From positions 62,001 to 126,000 of the forward strand of contig NZ_VJOY01000011.1 in NCBI RefSeq assembly GCF_007109405.1: 64,000 nt of DNA, written 5' to 3'. This document shows positions 11,511 to 19,983 of the stretch, one piece after another (position 1 is the stretch's first letter; the number at the start of each line of letters is the position of its first letter). Both the position numbers and the translations under genes were made by a program. This DNA is from Pseudomonas mangiferae (GTDB lineage: Bacteria; Pseudomonadota; Gammaproteobacteria; Pseudomonadales; Pseudomonadaceae). Below the pieces are notes generated by a model. It was given only the letters and a program-made list of their open reading frames with translations, did no database searches and was not told where the DNA came from.

Positions 11511-11657
11511 CTAAGTTCTGTACGCAAAGTCGTCGAGCGAAGGTCAGGCAAGGCAAAAAGAGGCGAAGAAGCGGAGTTTACGTGCTGCAAATGAGCATTC
11601 TGAGCCGGTTTTTAACGCAGCATCACCGAGCGCAGGCACTTTTCGTACAGAACCTAG
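11511..11657. mobile_element. MITE-like element with 20-bp terminal inverted repeats
   Basis: The ends CTAAGTTCTGTACGCAAAGT (11511-11530) and, read on the minus strand, CTAGGTTCTGTACGAAAAGT (11657-11638) match at 18 of 20 positions. They bound about 107 bp of non-coding, less GC-rich DNA (about 147 bp in total). There is no open frame for a transposase, so it would be non-autonomous, or a structured repeat. Its right end contains the stop codon of the next minus-strand gene. A diverged relative may lie at 27415-27594. Confidence 0.6.
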
Positions 11658-11956
11658 GCCGCCGGTCGCGCATCCCGGGACAGGGTGGCGGTGCTGGCGC
11701 GCAGGGTCATGCAGTGCTCCCGCAGCAGTTCGTCCAGCCAGGGCGAGGGTCGTTCGCTGGCCGCCCAGAGGGCCTCGGGGGAGATCCAGAGGCCGGTCAG
11801 GCGCCAGGCACCGGTGGCCTCCGAGGGGGCCTGCAGGTGGCAGCCGAGGCAGCCCGGGGCGCGCCGGGTGACCTGGGCCAGGCGCCGGAGCAGGGTGCCG
11901 GTAGCGACTTCATGGCCGGGCCGGGCGCGGCAACTGAGATGCTGTTCGATGGTCAT
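11654..11956 (-). CDS. Small protein with antibiotic-biosynthesis-monooxygenase-like fold
   Basis: A 100 aa protein starting MTIEQHLSCRARPG, with GAGGAA about 6 bases upstream. The pattern of an N-terminal strand, a helix (GTLLRRLAQVTRRAPGC), a central strand and WISPEALWAA resembles dimeric ferredoxin-like ABM/YgiN proteins (quinol monooxygenase, heme-degrading types). The family call is by fold pattern only. It lies 14 bases downstream of the SDR gene on the same strand and is probably co-transcribed. Its stop codon is inside the terminal repeat of the MITE-like element, so the C-terminus may have been altered by insertion. Confidence 0.55.
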   Translation of the reverse strand: MTIEQHLSCRARPGHEVATGTLLRRLAQVTRRAPGCLGCHLQAPSEATGAWRLTGLWISPEALWAASERPSPWLDELLREHCMTLRASTATLSRDARPAA

Positions 11957-11970
11957 GGCATTCCTCGCGA

Positions 11971-12699
11971 TCAAAAGGGGCTGGCGGTGGGCCGCACGAT
12001 CACTTCGCTGACGTCCACCTCGGGCGGTTGGGCGATGGCGTAGCCGATGGCCCGGGCGATGGCGTCCGCCGGCAGGGCGATGCGCCGGAACTCGGCCATG
12101 GCGGCCCGGGCGGTGGGGTCGTCGGCCAGTTCCGAGGTGGTCACCCCGGGGGAAATCACACTGACCCGGATCGTCTCGCCGGCTTCCTGGCGCAGGCCTT
12201 CGGAGAGGGCCCGCACCGCATACTTGGTGGCGCAGTAGACGGCCGCCGTGGGGCTCACCGCATGGGCACCGATGGACGCCAGGTTGACGAACTGGCCGCT
12301 CCCCTGGCGCTGCATCAGCGAGAGCGCCGCGGCGATGCCGTAGAGCACCCCACGCACGTTGACGTCCAACATGCGCTGCCAGTCGTCCACCCGCAGCGCG
12401 TCGAGGCGCGACAACGGCATCACCCCGGCGTTGTTCACCTGCACGTCGAGGCGGCCGAAGCGTTCCACGGCGAAGGCCACGAAGGCCTCCATGTCGTCTC
12501 GCGCAGTCACATCCAGGCGCGTGCAGACCGCCTCGCCGCCGTCGGCGCGGATCGCCTCGGCCAGGGCCTCCAGGCGCTCGGTCCGCCGAGCGCCCAGCAC
12601 CACCCGGGCGCCCCGTTTCGCCAGCCAGCGGGCGCTGGCCTCGCCGATGCCGCTGCTGGCGCCGGTGATCGCTACCACCTTGTCGCGTATGCCTTCCAT
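11971..12699 (-). CDS. Short-chain dehydrogenase/reductase (SDR, classical)
   Basis: A 242 aa NAD(P)-dependent oxidoreductase. It has the nucleotide-binding TGASSGIGEASA, the NNAG motif (VNNAGVMPLS), the catalytic Ser in NLASIGAH and the catalytic YCATK (YxxxK). ARRTER after the second strand suggests NADP preference. It resembles the YdfG/serine-3-dehydrogenase-like subgroup, but the substrate is unknown. It is divergent from an AraC regulator 265 bp away, which may control it. Confidence 0.88.
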   Translation of the reverse strand: MEGIRDKVVAITGASSGIGEASARWLAKRGARVVLGARRTERLEALAEAIRADGGEAVCTRLDVTARDDMEAFVAFAVERFGRLDVQVNNAGVMPLSRLDALRVDDWQRMLDVNVRGVLYGIAAALSLMQRQGSGQFVNLASIGAHAVSPTAAVYCATKYAVRALSEGLRQEAGETIRVSVISPGVTTSELADDPTARAAMAEFRRIALPADAIARAIGYAIAQPPEVDVSEVIVRPTASPF

Positions 12700-12964
12700 C
12701 GTGGAGTCCTCCGTGGACGGCGCCGGATGCGCCGCGATGGAATCAGGCTAAGGCGGCCACCGCGCGCGCCGGTAGGCCATTGCTGCGGGCTTCTTGCCCG
12801 ATCCTGCGGCTCGCTGGGCGATCATCCATGGCTCGTCCTGATCCGGTCACCCGCACTTGCCCGATTCTCGCCCTGGCTTGCACGATCCTGCCGCGGATCG
12901 TCGGCACCGCTGGTGCGCGCGTGGCCAGCCGCTAAGCTGTCGGACCGGTCCTGGAGAACCCCGC

Positions 12965-13900
12965 ATGCCGTCACCGCTTCCCTTCCCGCCGCCTGCCGAG
13001 GCGGCGCTGCACCGCGAGCTGACCCAGCGCATCCACCGCCAGTGCCCCGGGGAAGGCATCCACGCCACGGCGGTACCGGCGCTGAGCCTGATCCGCTGCG
13101 ACGCGCCCACCGAGCCCATGCACGGCGTGCACGAGCCGGCCCTGTGCATCATCGCCCAGGGCGGCAAGGACGTGTTCCTGGGGACCGAGGGCTACCACTA
13201 CGACGCCCTGAATTTCCTCGTGGTCTCGGTGACCCTGCCGGTCTGCGGCCAGGTGGTGCAGGCGTCCCCGGAGCAGCCCTACCTGTGCCTGCGGCTGTCC
13301 ATCGACCCCGGCGAGATCGCCCGGCTGATCGCCGACGCCGGTCTCTCCGGCGCGGCCAAGGGCCCGGCCGGCCGCGGGCTCTACGTGCAGCGCCTGGACG
13401 AGCCGCTGCTGGACGGTGTGCTGCGGCTGCTGCGCCTGCTGGACGAGCCGGCCGACGTGCCGATGCTGGCGCCGCTGGTGATGCGCGAGATCTTCTACCG
13501 GCTGCTGCGTGGGCCCCGCGGTCACCTGTTGCACGACATCGCCATGGCCGACACCCAGGCATACCGCGTGACCCGCGCCATCGAGTGGCTGAACCACCAT
13601 TACGGCCAGCCGCTGCGCATCGAGGAACTGGCGCGCACGGTGAACCTCAGCGTCTCCACCCTGCACCACCGCTTCAAGGCGGTGACCGCCCTCAGCCCGC
13701 TGCAGTACCAGAAGCGCCTGCGCCTGCAGGAGGCGCGGCGGCTGATGCTCTCCGAAGGGCTGGACGCGTCCCTGGCCGGGCACCGGGTGGGTTATGGCAG
13801 CCCGTCGCAGTTCAGCCGCGAGTACCGGCGCCTGTTCGGGGCGCCGCCCCTGCGGGACCTGACGGCCCTGCGCCAGGGGCCGAGCGCGTCCGTCGGATAG
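12965..13900 (+). CDS. AraC-family transcriptional regulator (AraC_N type)
   Basis: A 311 aa protein with an N-terminal cupin-like AraC_N domain (HGVHEPALCIIAQGGKDVFLG, PVCGQVV) and a C-terminal pair of helix-turn-helix motifs (IEELARTVNLSVSTLHHRFK and GYGSPSQFSREYRRLFG). Regulators of this subgroup commonly activate a divergent oxidoreductase gene, here the SDR. A rightward promoter should lie within 12700-12964, but I see no clear elements there. Confidence 0.9.
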   Translation: MPSPLPFPPPAEAALHRELTQRIHRQCPGEGIHATAVPALSLIRCDAPTEPMHGVHEPALCIIAQGGKDVFLGTEGYHYDALNFLVVSVTLPVCGQVVQASPEQPYLCLRLSIDPGEIARLIADAGLSGAAKGPAGRGLYVQRLDEPLLDGVLRLLRLLDEPADVPMLAPLVMREIFYRLLRGPRGHLLHDIAMADTQAYRVTRAIEWLNHHYGQPLRIEELARTVNLSVSTLHHRFKAVTALSPLQYQKRLRLQEARRLMLSEGLDASLAGHRVGYGSPSQFSREYRRLFGAPPLRDLTALRQGPSASVG

Positions 13901-14072
13901 CGGTGTCCCGGGCACGGGGCGAAAGTGTGAAGGCGTTCACGCCGCGCGGGCGAGACGGGTATGATCCGCGGCGTTTCGCCGACATTTTCCACGAGCGCCC
14001 CGCGCGTCGGCGCCGTTCGCGACCGTTTCCCGTCGCGCCGGCCGCGGGACGTCCTCCCGACCCCTCGTTCAG

Positions 14073-14993
14073 GTGACCGTCTTGAGCATCCGCCGTCCGA
14101 TCCTCTCCCTGTGCCTCTGCGCCGCGCTCGCCTTCGCCCACCCTGCCGGCGCCGCCGCCAAGACCGTTCCCGCGGTGCAGGAGCTGGCCTCCGGCAGCGC
14201 CCTGCTGGTGGACCTGCAGACCGGCAAGACCCTCTATTCCAGCAACCCCGACCTGGTGGTGCCGATCGCCTCGGTGACCAAGCTGATGTCGGCCATCGTC
14301 ACCCTCGACGGCAACCAGCCCCTGGACGAGTCCCTGACCGTCGACATCCAAGGCGTCAGCCAGATGCGCGGCATCTACTCCCGGGTGCGCCTGGGGAGCC
14401 AGATCAGCCGCCGGGAAATGCTCCTGCTGATGCTGATGTCCTCGGAAAACCGCGCCGCCGCCAGCCTCGCCCAGCACTACCCGGGCGGGGTGCCGGCGTT
14501 CGTCGCGGCGATGAACGCCAAGGCCCGCGCCCTGGGCATGAGCCACACGCGCTACGTGGAGCCCACCGGCCTGTCGGAGCAGAACGTCTCCAGCGCCAAC
14601 GACCTGGTGGTGCTGCTCAAGGCGCTGCACAAGTACCCGTTGATCGAGAAATTCAGCACCACCCGCGAGCAGACCGTGGCCTTCCGCAAGCCCAACTACA
14701 CCCTGGGCTTCCGCAACACCAACCACCTGGTGCAGAAGGCCGACTGGGACATCCAGCTGACCAAGACCGGCTACACCGACAAGGCCGGCCACTGCCTGGT
14801 GATGCGCACCGTCATGGCCAAGCGGCCGGTGGCCTTCGTGGTGCTGGACGCCTTCGGCAAGTACACCCACATGGCCGACGCCACCCGCCTGCGGCGCTGG
14901 CTGGAAACCGGCCAGGTGACCCCCATCCCGCCGGCGGCGAAAAGCTACAAGCAGCAGAAAAACCTATCCGCGCGCACCGCCTCGCGCAACTGA
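14073..14993 (+). CDS. pbpG: D-alanyl-D-alanine endopeptidase (PBP7/8)
   Basis: A periplasmic peptidase S11 enzyme that cleaves peptidoglycan cross-links. A signal peptide covers residues 1-29. The three active-site motifs are SVTK (67-70), SEN and KTG ([12 protein letters not shown]). The 306 aa length suits PbpG rather than the longer DacA group. GTG 14073 gives this length; TTG 14082, preceded by AGGTGA, is an equally good start. The first palindromic repeat array begins about 40 bases after its stop. Confidence 0.92.
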   Translation: MTVLSIRRPILSLCLCAALAFAHPAGAAAKTVPAVQELASGSALLVDLQTGKTLYSSNPDLVVPIASVTKLMSAIVTLDGNQPLDESLTVDIQGVSQMRGIYSRVRLGSQISRREMLLLMLMSSENRAAASLAQHYPGGVPAFVAAMNAKARALGMSHTRYVEPTGLSEQNVSSANDLVVLLKALHKYPLIEKFSTTREQTVAFRKPNYTLGFRNTNHLVQKADWDIQLTKTGYTDKAGHCLVMRTVMAKRPVAFVVLDAFGKYTHMADATRLRRWLETGQVTPIPPAAKSYKQQKNLSARTASRN

Positions 14994-15030
14994 GGGGCGT
15001 TCGCCGGAGCCGCAGCCGGAGTGGCGTATG

Positions 15031-15447
15031 GGTGGAAAACGCTGCGCGGTTTTCCACCCTACGGTGGTGCTGGTGTGAGTAGGGTGGGAAACGCTCCGCT
15101 TTCCCACCGGCGGGGTATCGGATCGGCTCGGCTCAGCGATTCCAGCCTCGGCGCCCCTGGTGGAAAACACTGCGCGGTTTTCCACCCTACGGGTCGGCCG
15201 GTGTGGGTAGGGTGGGAAACGCTTTGCTTTCCCACCGGCGGGGTATCGGATCGGCTCGGCTCCGCGATTCCTGCCTCGGCGCCCCTGGTGGAAAACGCTG
15301 CGCGGTTTTCCACCCTACGGGGTGGCCGGTGTGGGTAGGGTGGGAAACGCTCCGCTTTCCCACCGGCGGGGCATCGGATCGGCTCGGCGCCGCGATCCCT
15401 GCCTCGGCGCCCCTGGTGGAAAACGCTTCGCGGTTTTCCACCCTACG
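15031..15447. repeat. Palindromic repeat array 1 (alternating A and B units)
   Basis: Four copies of unit A (GGTGGAAAACGCTGCGCGG..., a near-perfect hairpin closing with TTTTCCACC) alternate with three copies of unit B (GGTGGGAAACGCTCCGCTT..., closing TTTCCCACC). A units start near 15031, 15159, 15287 and 15416; B units near 15083, 15211 and 15339. The period is about 128 bp. Spacers within the array are near-identical (GCGATTCCTGCCTCGGCGCC-like). The last A unit ends 3 bases from the stop of the leftward TonB receptor gene. No gene is present. Confidence 0.85.
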
Positions 15448-15449
15448 GG

Positions 15450-17840
15450 TCAGTAGGTGTACTTGGCGGTCAGCATCGCGTTGCGCGGTTCGCCGTAGGT
15501 GTCGTAGCCGCCCCAGTGCACGTCGGCGCCGATCGCCGAGTAGTAGGTGCGGTCGAGCAGGTTGGTGGCGTTCAGCTGCAGGTCCAGGTGTTCGTTCACC
15601 TGGTAGCCCAGCAGCAGGTCGGCGATGGCGTAGCTGCCCTGCTGGACGCGGTAGTCGCCCTGCGCCGTGGTCACGTCGTTGTAGATGCGGCTCTGCCAGT
15701 ACAGGCTGCCGCCCACCCGCCAGTTTTCCAGAGGCCCTTGCAGGCGGTAGACCGTGGACACCTTGAACAGGTGCTCCGGCTGGTCGGTGGTGAAGCGCTC
15801 GCCTTCCTGCGCCGCGTTGGCGTCGTGCACGTAGCGGGCGCGGGTGTAGGTGTAGCCGGCGCCCACCTGCCACTGCTCGGTGAGGGCGCCCTGCAGTTCC
15901 AGGTCGAGGCCCTGGCTGCGCACCAGGCCGGCGGCCTCGTAGCAGGAGGTGCCGGGGTAGGTGGGGCAGCCGCTCTGGTCCCGCAGCAGGCTGGCACGGT
16001 CCTTCTGGTCGATCTGGAACAGCGCCAGGCTGGCGTTCAGGGCGTCGTCGAAGTACGCGCCCTTGATGCCCACCTCGTAGTTCTTGCCGGAGATGGGCGT
16101 CAGCAGCCTGCCCGAGGTGTTCTTCTGGGTCTGCGGCTGGAAGATGTCGGTGTAGCTGGCGTACAGCGAGTGGTGGTCGTCCAGGTCGTAGACCAGGCCG
16201 GCATAGCGGGTGACGTTGCGCGTGACCTTGTAGTCGCCGTCCCCGGTACGGTTGTCGTAGTCGTACCAGTCCAGGCGGCCGCCGAGGATCAGCGTGAGCG
16301 GGTCGGCCAGGCTCAGCCGGGTGGTCAGGTAGGCGCCGTCCTGGGTGGTGACTTCCCGGGTCTTGCCGGCGCGGGTGAAGGTCGGCTTGGCCGCGCCCAG
16401 GGGGATCAGGCCGCCGCCGTCGTAGCGGCGCACGCTGAAGTCGTTGTCCCGGCGGCTGACCCCGGCCACCAGTTCGTGGGTGCGGCCGAACGCCTGCAGC
16501 GGGCCGCTGGCGTACAGGTCGAAGGCGCGCTGGTCTTCCTGGTAGCGGCCCTTGTAGGCCGAGTGGCGCAGCACTTGGTCGTCGTTGCGCTGCAGGTAGG
16601 TGCCGGCGAACAGGGCGTCCTGCCAGGCGGAGCGGCCGGCCATGCGCAGGCTCCAGTCGTTGTCGAAGCGGTGCTCCACCTCGGCGAACAGGGTGTCCAC
16701 CACCTGGTGCTTGTCCTCCCAGTCGGAGCCCGGGTAGCTGGAGCGCGGCAGGTCCAGGTGGTGGCCGTCGGCTCCCAGGGGCAGGCCGCCCCAGAACAGG
16801 TTGGTCTGGTCCTCCTGGTGGGAATAGCCCAGGGTCACGGTGGTGCGCTCGCCCAGGTCCGCCTCGCCCACGGCGTAGAGCAGCCCGTGGTCGTGCTCCT
16901 CGTGGTCGCGGAAGCCGTTGGCGTCGCGGTAGGAGCCCACCACCCGCCCGCGCAGGGTGCCGCTGTCGTTGAGGGGCGTGGAGGCGTCGAACTCCGTGCG
17001 GTAGTCGTCCCAGCGGCCGGCGGCGCCGGTCAGGCTCAGGGAGGGGGCCGCGGTGGGCCGCTTGTGCACCAGGTTGATGGCCGCCGCCGGGTTGCCGCTG
17101 CCGGTCACCAGGCCGGTGGCGCCGCGGATCACTTCCACCCGGTCGTACATCGCCAGGTTCGGCTGCACGCCCACCAGCCAGCCCTGGTAGGAACTGGGCA
17201 TGCCGTCGTACATCACGTTGTCGATGGCGAAGCCGCGGGCGTGGAAGGAGGGACGGCCGGGGCCGTCGGCGCGGCTGAGGAACAGGCCGGGGGTGGACTT
17301 CACCACGTCATTGATGCTGGTCATGGCCTGGTCGTCCATGCGCTGGCGGGTGATCACCGTCACCGCCTGGGGCGTCTCGCGGATCGACAGCGGCAGCCGG
17401 GTGGCGGTCTGCATGGTGCCGGTGGTGTAGGAGCCGCTGTCCTCGGTGGTGGCGCCCAGGGCATTGGCACCGACGGTGGTGGCGCCGACTTCCAAGGCCT
17501 GGTCTGCGGCAGGCTTCACCAGCACGTAGCGGTTACCACCCGCCTGGCGCACCTGCAGGCCACTGCCGTGCAGCAGCCGGGCGAAACCGTCCTCGAGGCC
17601 GTAGTCGCCCTGCAGCCCCGGTGTCTGCAGGCCGGCGGTCTCCGAGGTGGCGAAGCTGAGGGTCACGCCGCTGGCGGCGGCGAAGTGGCTGAGGGCGGCG
17701 CCCAGGTCGCCGGCGGGGATGTCGTAGGCCGCCGCCCAGGCGGAGGGCGAGGCAGTGGCCAGCAGCAGCGGGCCGGACAGGCCCAGGGCCAGGGTGGACA
17801 GGCGGATGCGCCGGGCGAGGCGAGGGGGACGCGGTGACAT
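15450..17840 (-). CDS. TonB-dependent siderophore receptor with STN signalling domain (cassette 1)
   Basis: A 796 aa outer-membrane transducer of ferric siderophores. A signal peptide ends near residue 37. An STN (secretin/TonB N-terminal) domain spans about 38-110 (YDIPAGDLGAALSHFAAASG) and signals to FecR. A plug follows (RETPQAVTVITRQRMDDQ), then a 22-strand barrel ending in the aromatic TAKYTY. ASYTDIFQPQ and NYEVGIKGAYFDD are typical of FpvA/FoxA/FecA-like receptors. The ligand is not predictable. It sits 115 bases downstream of its fecR, with a promoter-like A-tract between them. Confidence 0.92.
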   Translation of the reverse strand: MSPRPPRLARRIRLSTLALGLSGPLLLATASPSAWAAAYDIPAGDLGAALSHFAAASGVTLSFATSETAGLQTPGLQGDYGLEDGFARLLHGSGLQVRQAGGNRYVLVKPAADQALEVGATTVGANALGATTEDSGSYTTGTMQTATRLPLSIRETPQAVTVITRQRMDDQAMTSINDVVKSTPGLFLSRADGPGRPSFHARGFAIDNVMYDGMPSSYQGWLVGVQPNLAMYDRVEVIRGATGLVTGSGNPAAAINLVHKRPTAAPSLSLTGAAGRWDDYRTEFDASTPLNDSGTLRGRVVGSYRDANGFRDHEEHDHGLLYAVGEADLGERTTVTLGYSHQEDQTNLFWGGLPLGADGHHLDLPRSSYPGSDWEDKHQVVDTLFAEVEHRFDNDWSLRMAGRSAWQDALFAGTYLQRNDDQVLRHSAYKGRYQEDQRAFDLYASGPLQAFGRTHELVAGVSRRDNDFSVRRYDGGGLIPLGAAKPTFTRAGKTREVTTQDGAYLTTRLSLADPLTLILGGRLDWYDYDNRTGDGDYKVTRNVTRYAGLVYDLDDHHSLYASYTDIFQPQTQKNTSGRLLTPISGKNYEVGIKGAYFDDALNASLALFQIDQKDRASLLRDQSGCPTYPGTSCYEAAGLVRSQGLDLELQGALTEQWQVGAGYTYTRARYVHDANAAQEGERFTTDQPEHLFKVSTVYRLQGPLENWRVGGSLYWQSRIYNDVTTAQGDYRVQQGSYAIADLLLGYQVNEHLDLQLNATNLLDRTYYSAIGADVHWGGYDTYGEPRNAMLTAKYTY

Positions 17841-17911
17841 GGGGGCTCCTGTGGGTGGGCATGGCCGGCGTCTGGGCGCCGTCGCAGGGGGAGCCGAACC
17901 ACGGGCGGAAA

Positions 17912-17941
17912 TCTGTCACCCTCGGGGTGACATTTTTTTCA
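17912..17941 (-). promoter_or_regulatory. Candidate ECF promoter / hairpin before receptor 1
   Basis: On the minus strand TGAAAAAAA is followed at once by TGTCACC-CCGAG-GGTGACA, a 7-bp inverted repeat, then GATTTCC. It lies between fecR1 and receptor 1 and shares TGAAAAAA and TG.C.G.TTT.C features with the same gap in cassettes 2 and 3. It is a candidate FecI-type promoter. Read on the plus strand it also resembles a terminator (hairpin plus T7). Confidence 0.4.
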
Positions 17942-17955
17942 GGACGCCGGCCGGT

Positions 17956-18879
17956 TCAGGCGTCCCGCGCTTCCACCCGCACCCAGTAGCGGGTCAGGTG
18001 GCGCACCCGCACCGGCAGCGCGTCCTCCAGGCTGGCCAGGGCGGCGTCGCCTTCGTCCAGGGCGAAGGCGCCCGACAGGCGCAGATCGGCCACCGCCGCG
18101 CTGCAGCCCAGGTAGCCGGGCCGGTAGCGCGCCAGCTCGGCGAGCACGTCCTCCAGACGCCGGTCCACCGCCACCAGCATGCCCTCGGTCCAGGCGGAGG
18201 TGCCGGGTGGCAGCGGGCCCAGCGGCCCCACCGCGTCGGCGCCGAACACCAGCACCTGGCCGGCGTCCACTCGGGTCGCCCGCTGGGTCGCCCGGCGCGG
18301 GCGAACCTCCACCGCGTGGGCCTCTACCATGACCCGGGTGAGGCCGTCGTCCTGGTGCACGCCGAAGCGCGTGCCGAGGGCGAGGATCTGCCCCTCGGCG
18401 GTCTCCACGCTCAGTGGCCGGGGGTCCTTGGCGGTCTCCAACAGCAGTTCGCCGCGCCGCAGCAGGACCAGCCGGCGCTCACCGTCGAAGCGCACGTCCA
18501 CCCGGCTGTCGCTGGCCAGGTCCAGGCGGCTGCCGTCGGGCAGGGTCACCCGGCGGCGTTCACCGAAGCCGGTGGCGTAGTCGGTGCTCCATGGCGAAAG
18601 GCGATAGCCCTGCCAACTGGCCAGGCCGAGCCCGGCCAGCAGCGCCAGGGCCTTGAGGGCGGTGCGGCGCTGGCTGCGCGCCTGCTCGAAGGTGGCCGCG
18701 GCGACCCCGGCCGGCACTCCGCCCAGGCGCTGCTGCAGCCGTTCGATCCGTGACCAGGCCTGGGCGTGACACGGGTCGCTGGCGAGCCAGGCGCGCCAGC
18801 CGGCGCGGGTGGCGTCGTCGGCCGCGCTGTCGTGCAGGCGCACGTACCAGTCCACCGCCTCGGCCAGGGCCGGGTTCAT
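17956..18879 (-). CDS. FecR-type anti-sigma factor (cassette 1)
   Basis: A 307 aa inner-membrane sigma regulator. An N-terminal cytoplasmic FecR_N/DUF4880 domain (MNPALAEAVDWYVRLHDS, AWLASDPCHAQAWSRIERLQ) binds the ECF sigma. One membrane segment follows near residue 80 (ALKALALLAGLGLASW), then a periplasmic FecR domain (GERRRVTLPDGSRLDLASDS, GQILALGTRFGV) and a C-terminal STN-contacting region. The ATG overlaps the sigma stop (ATGA), so the two are made together. The frame stays open across the sigma gene, but homologues start here. Confidence 0.92.
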   Translation of the reverse strand: MNPALAEAVDWYVRLHDSAADDATRAGWRAWLASDPCHAQAWSRIERLQQRLGGVPAGVAAATFEQARSQRRTALKALALLAGLGLASWQGYRLSPWSTDYATGFGERRRVTLPDGSRLDLASDSRVDVRFDGERRLVLLRRGELLLETAKDPRPLSVETAEGQILALGTRFGVHQDDGLTRVMVEAHAVEVRPRRATQRATRVDAGQVLVFGADAVGPLGPLPPGTSAWTEGMLVAVDRRLEDVLAELARYRPGYLGCSAAVADLRLSGAFALDEGDAALASLEDALPVRVRHLTRYWVRVEARDA

Positions 18880-19391
18880 GCGTCGTCCAGCAGCAAGCAG
18901 TGCATCAGGGCGCGGGCCAGGTGCTTGCGCACGGTGGTGACCGACACCCCGACCCGCTCGGCGGTCTTCTCGTAGGTGAGGCCGTCCAGTTGCACGGCGA
19001 GGAAGACCTGGCGGGTGCGGGCGCCGAGGCCGTCCAGCAGGCGGTCGATGGCCAGCAGGCTGTCGAGGATCTGCGCGCGCACCTCGGCGGATGGCGCGTA
19101 GCATTCCGGGCGCAGGGCCAAGGCGTCCAGGTAGGCGCGCTCCAGGCTGCGCCGCCGGTAGAGGTCGATGACCAGCCCGCGGGCGACGGTGGCCAGGTAG
19201 TGCCGCGGCTCGTGCAGGCTGTCCGCGGTGCGGGCCAGCAGCACCCGGACGAAGGTGTCCTGGGCCAGGTCGGCGGCATCCGCCGAGTCGTTCAGGCGCT
19301 GGCGCAACCAGCCGCGCAGCCAGCCATGGTGGTCGCGATAGAGCGCCGCCAGGCCGGCGTGGGACGCCGTGTCGGAGACTGCCAAGGACAT
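18876..19391 (-). CDS. FecI-type ECF sigma factor (cassette 1)
   Basis: A 171 aa iron-starvation ECF sigma factor. Region 2 covers YRDHHGWLRGWLRQRL through AADLAQDTFVRVL and the DNA-melting RHYLATVARGLVIDLYRRR. Region 4 HTH is LTYEKTAERVGVSVTTVRKHLARAL. It is expected to drive the receptor 1 gene when the receptor signals through FecR. A Fur-box-like motif lies just upstream, so the gene should be induced by iron limitation. Confidence 0.94.
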   Translation of the reverse strand: MSLAVSDTASHAGLAALYRDHHGWLRGWLRQRLNDSADAADLAQDTFVRVLLARTADSLHEPRHYLATVARGLVIDLYRRRSLERAYLDALALRPECYAPSAEVRAQILDSLLAIDRLLDGLGARTRQVFLAVQLDGLTYEKTAERVGVSVTTVRKHLARALMHCLLLDDA

Positions 19392-19412
19392 CCCGTGCTC
19401 CCGAAGCTTTGT

Positions 19413-19440
19413 TGCAAATAAGAATTCGTCGCAATTATAC
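19413..19440 (-). promoter_or_regulatory. Candidate Fur box before sigma gene 1
   Basis: An AT-rich patch in GC-rich DNA about 25 bases before the sigma start. The plus-strand GCAAATAAGAATTCGTCGC matches about 10 of 19 positions of the Fur consensus GATAATGATAATCATTATC by eye. Cassette 3 has nearly the same core (ATAAGAATTGATCGCAA) at the same distance. Confidence 0.5.
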
Positions 19441-19496
19441 GGATGCGCGGTAGAGGAGGGAATGTTTGGTCGTCATGAAGCCGGGGGTAGAGCCGT

Positions 19497-19890
19497 AGGG
19501 TGGGAAACGCTCCACTTCCCACCAAGGGTGGTGGAGGGGTGTGCGGGGTTGCTGGTGGAAAACGCTGCGCGGTTTTCCACCCTACGGATAGGAAGTAGGG
19601 TGGGAAACGCTCTGCTTTCCCACCAAGGGTGGTGGAGGGGTGTACGGGGTTGCTGGTGGAAAACGCTGCGCGATTTTCCACCCTACGGGTGGGAGTAGGG
19701 TGGAAAACGCTCTGCTTTCCCACCCAAGGGTGATGGAGGGGTGTGCGAGGTTGCTGGTGGAAAACGCTTCGCGGTTTTCCACCTTACGGGTTAGGCAGTA
19801 GGGTGGGAAACGCTGTGCTTTCCCACCAAGGGTGGTGAGGAGTGTGCGGGGTTGCTGGTGGAAAACGCTGCGCGGTTTTCCACCCTACGG
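19497..19890. repeat. Palindromic repeat array 2 (alternating B and A units)
   Basis: Four B units (near 19499, 19597, 19697, 19800; GTAGGGTGGGAAACGCTCT...) alternate with four A units (near 19554, 19654, 19756, 19857; GGTGGAAAACGCTGCGCGG...), period about 100 bp. The private spacer is AAGGGTGGTGGAGGGGTGTG plus CGGGGTTGCT and is shared by all copies here but absent from the other arrays. The array fills the gap between sigma gene 1 and receptor gene 2. The remaining 19891-19983 shows nothing recognisable. Confidence 0.85.
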
Positions 19891-19983
19891 GTATGGCGGG
19901 ACGTTCGGTGGCGAGACCTGAGCTTACGGCCCGCCCACCCCGTCGCATCCGTGCGATCCGGCCCAAGGTGTCCGGTACGGGGC

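Noticed and set aside
15031-15447. CRISPR array
   Set aside because: Spacers within the array are near-identical and the repeats are long palindromes of two alternating types; no cas genes are nearby.
15516-17837. Long plus-strand open frame opposite TonB receptor 1 (and similar ones opposite receptors 2 and 3)
   Set aside because: Low-complexity Val/Ala/Gly/His-rich translation with no family resemblance, exactly antisense to a clear receptor gene; a high-GC codon-bias artefact.
17914-17939. Simple rho-independent terminator for a plus-strand gene
   Set aside because: The hairpin and T7 fit on the plus strand, but no plus-strand gene ends there; its position before the receptor on the minus strand makes a promoter/operator role more likely.
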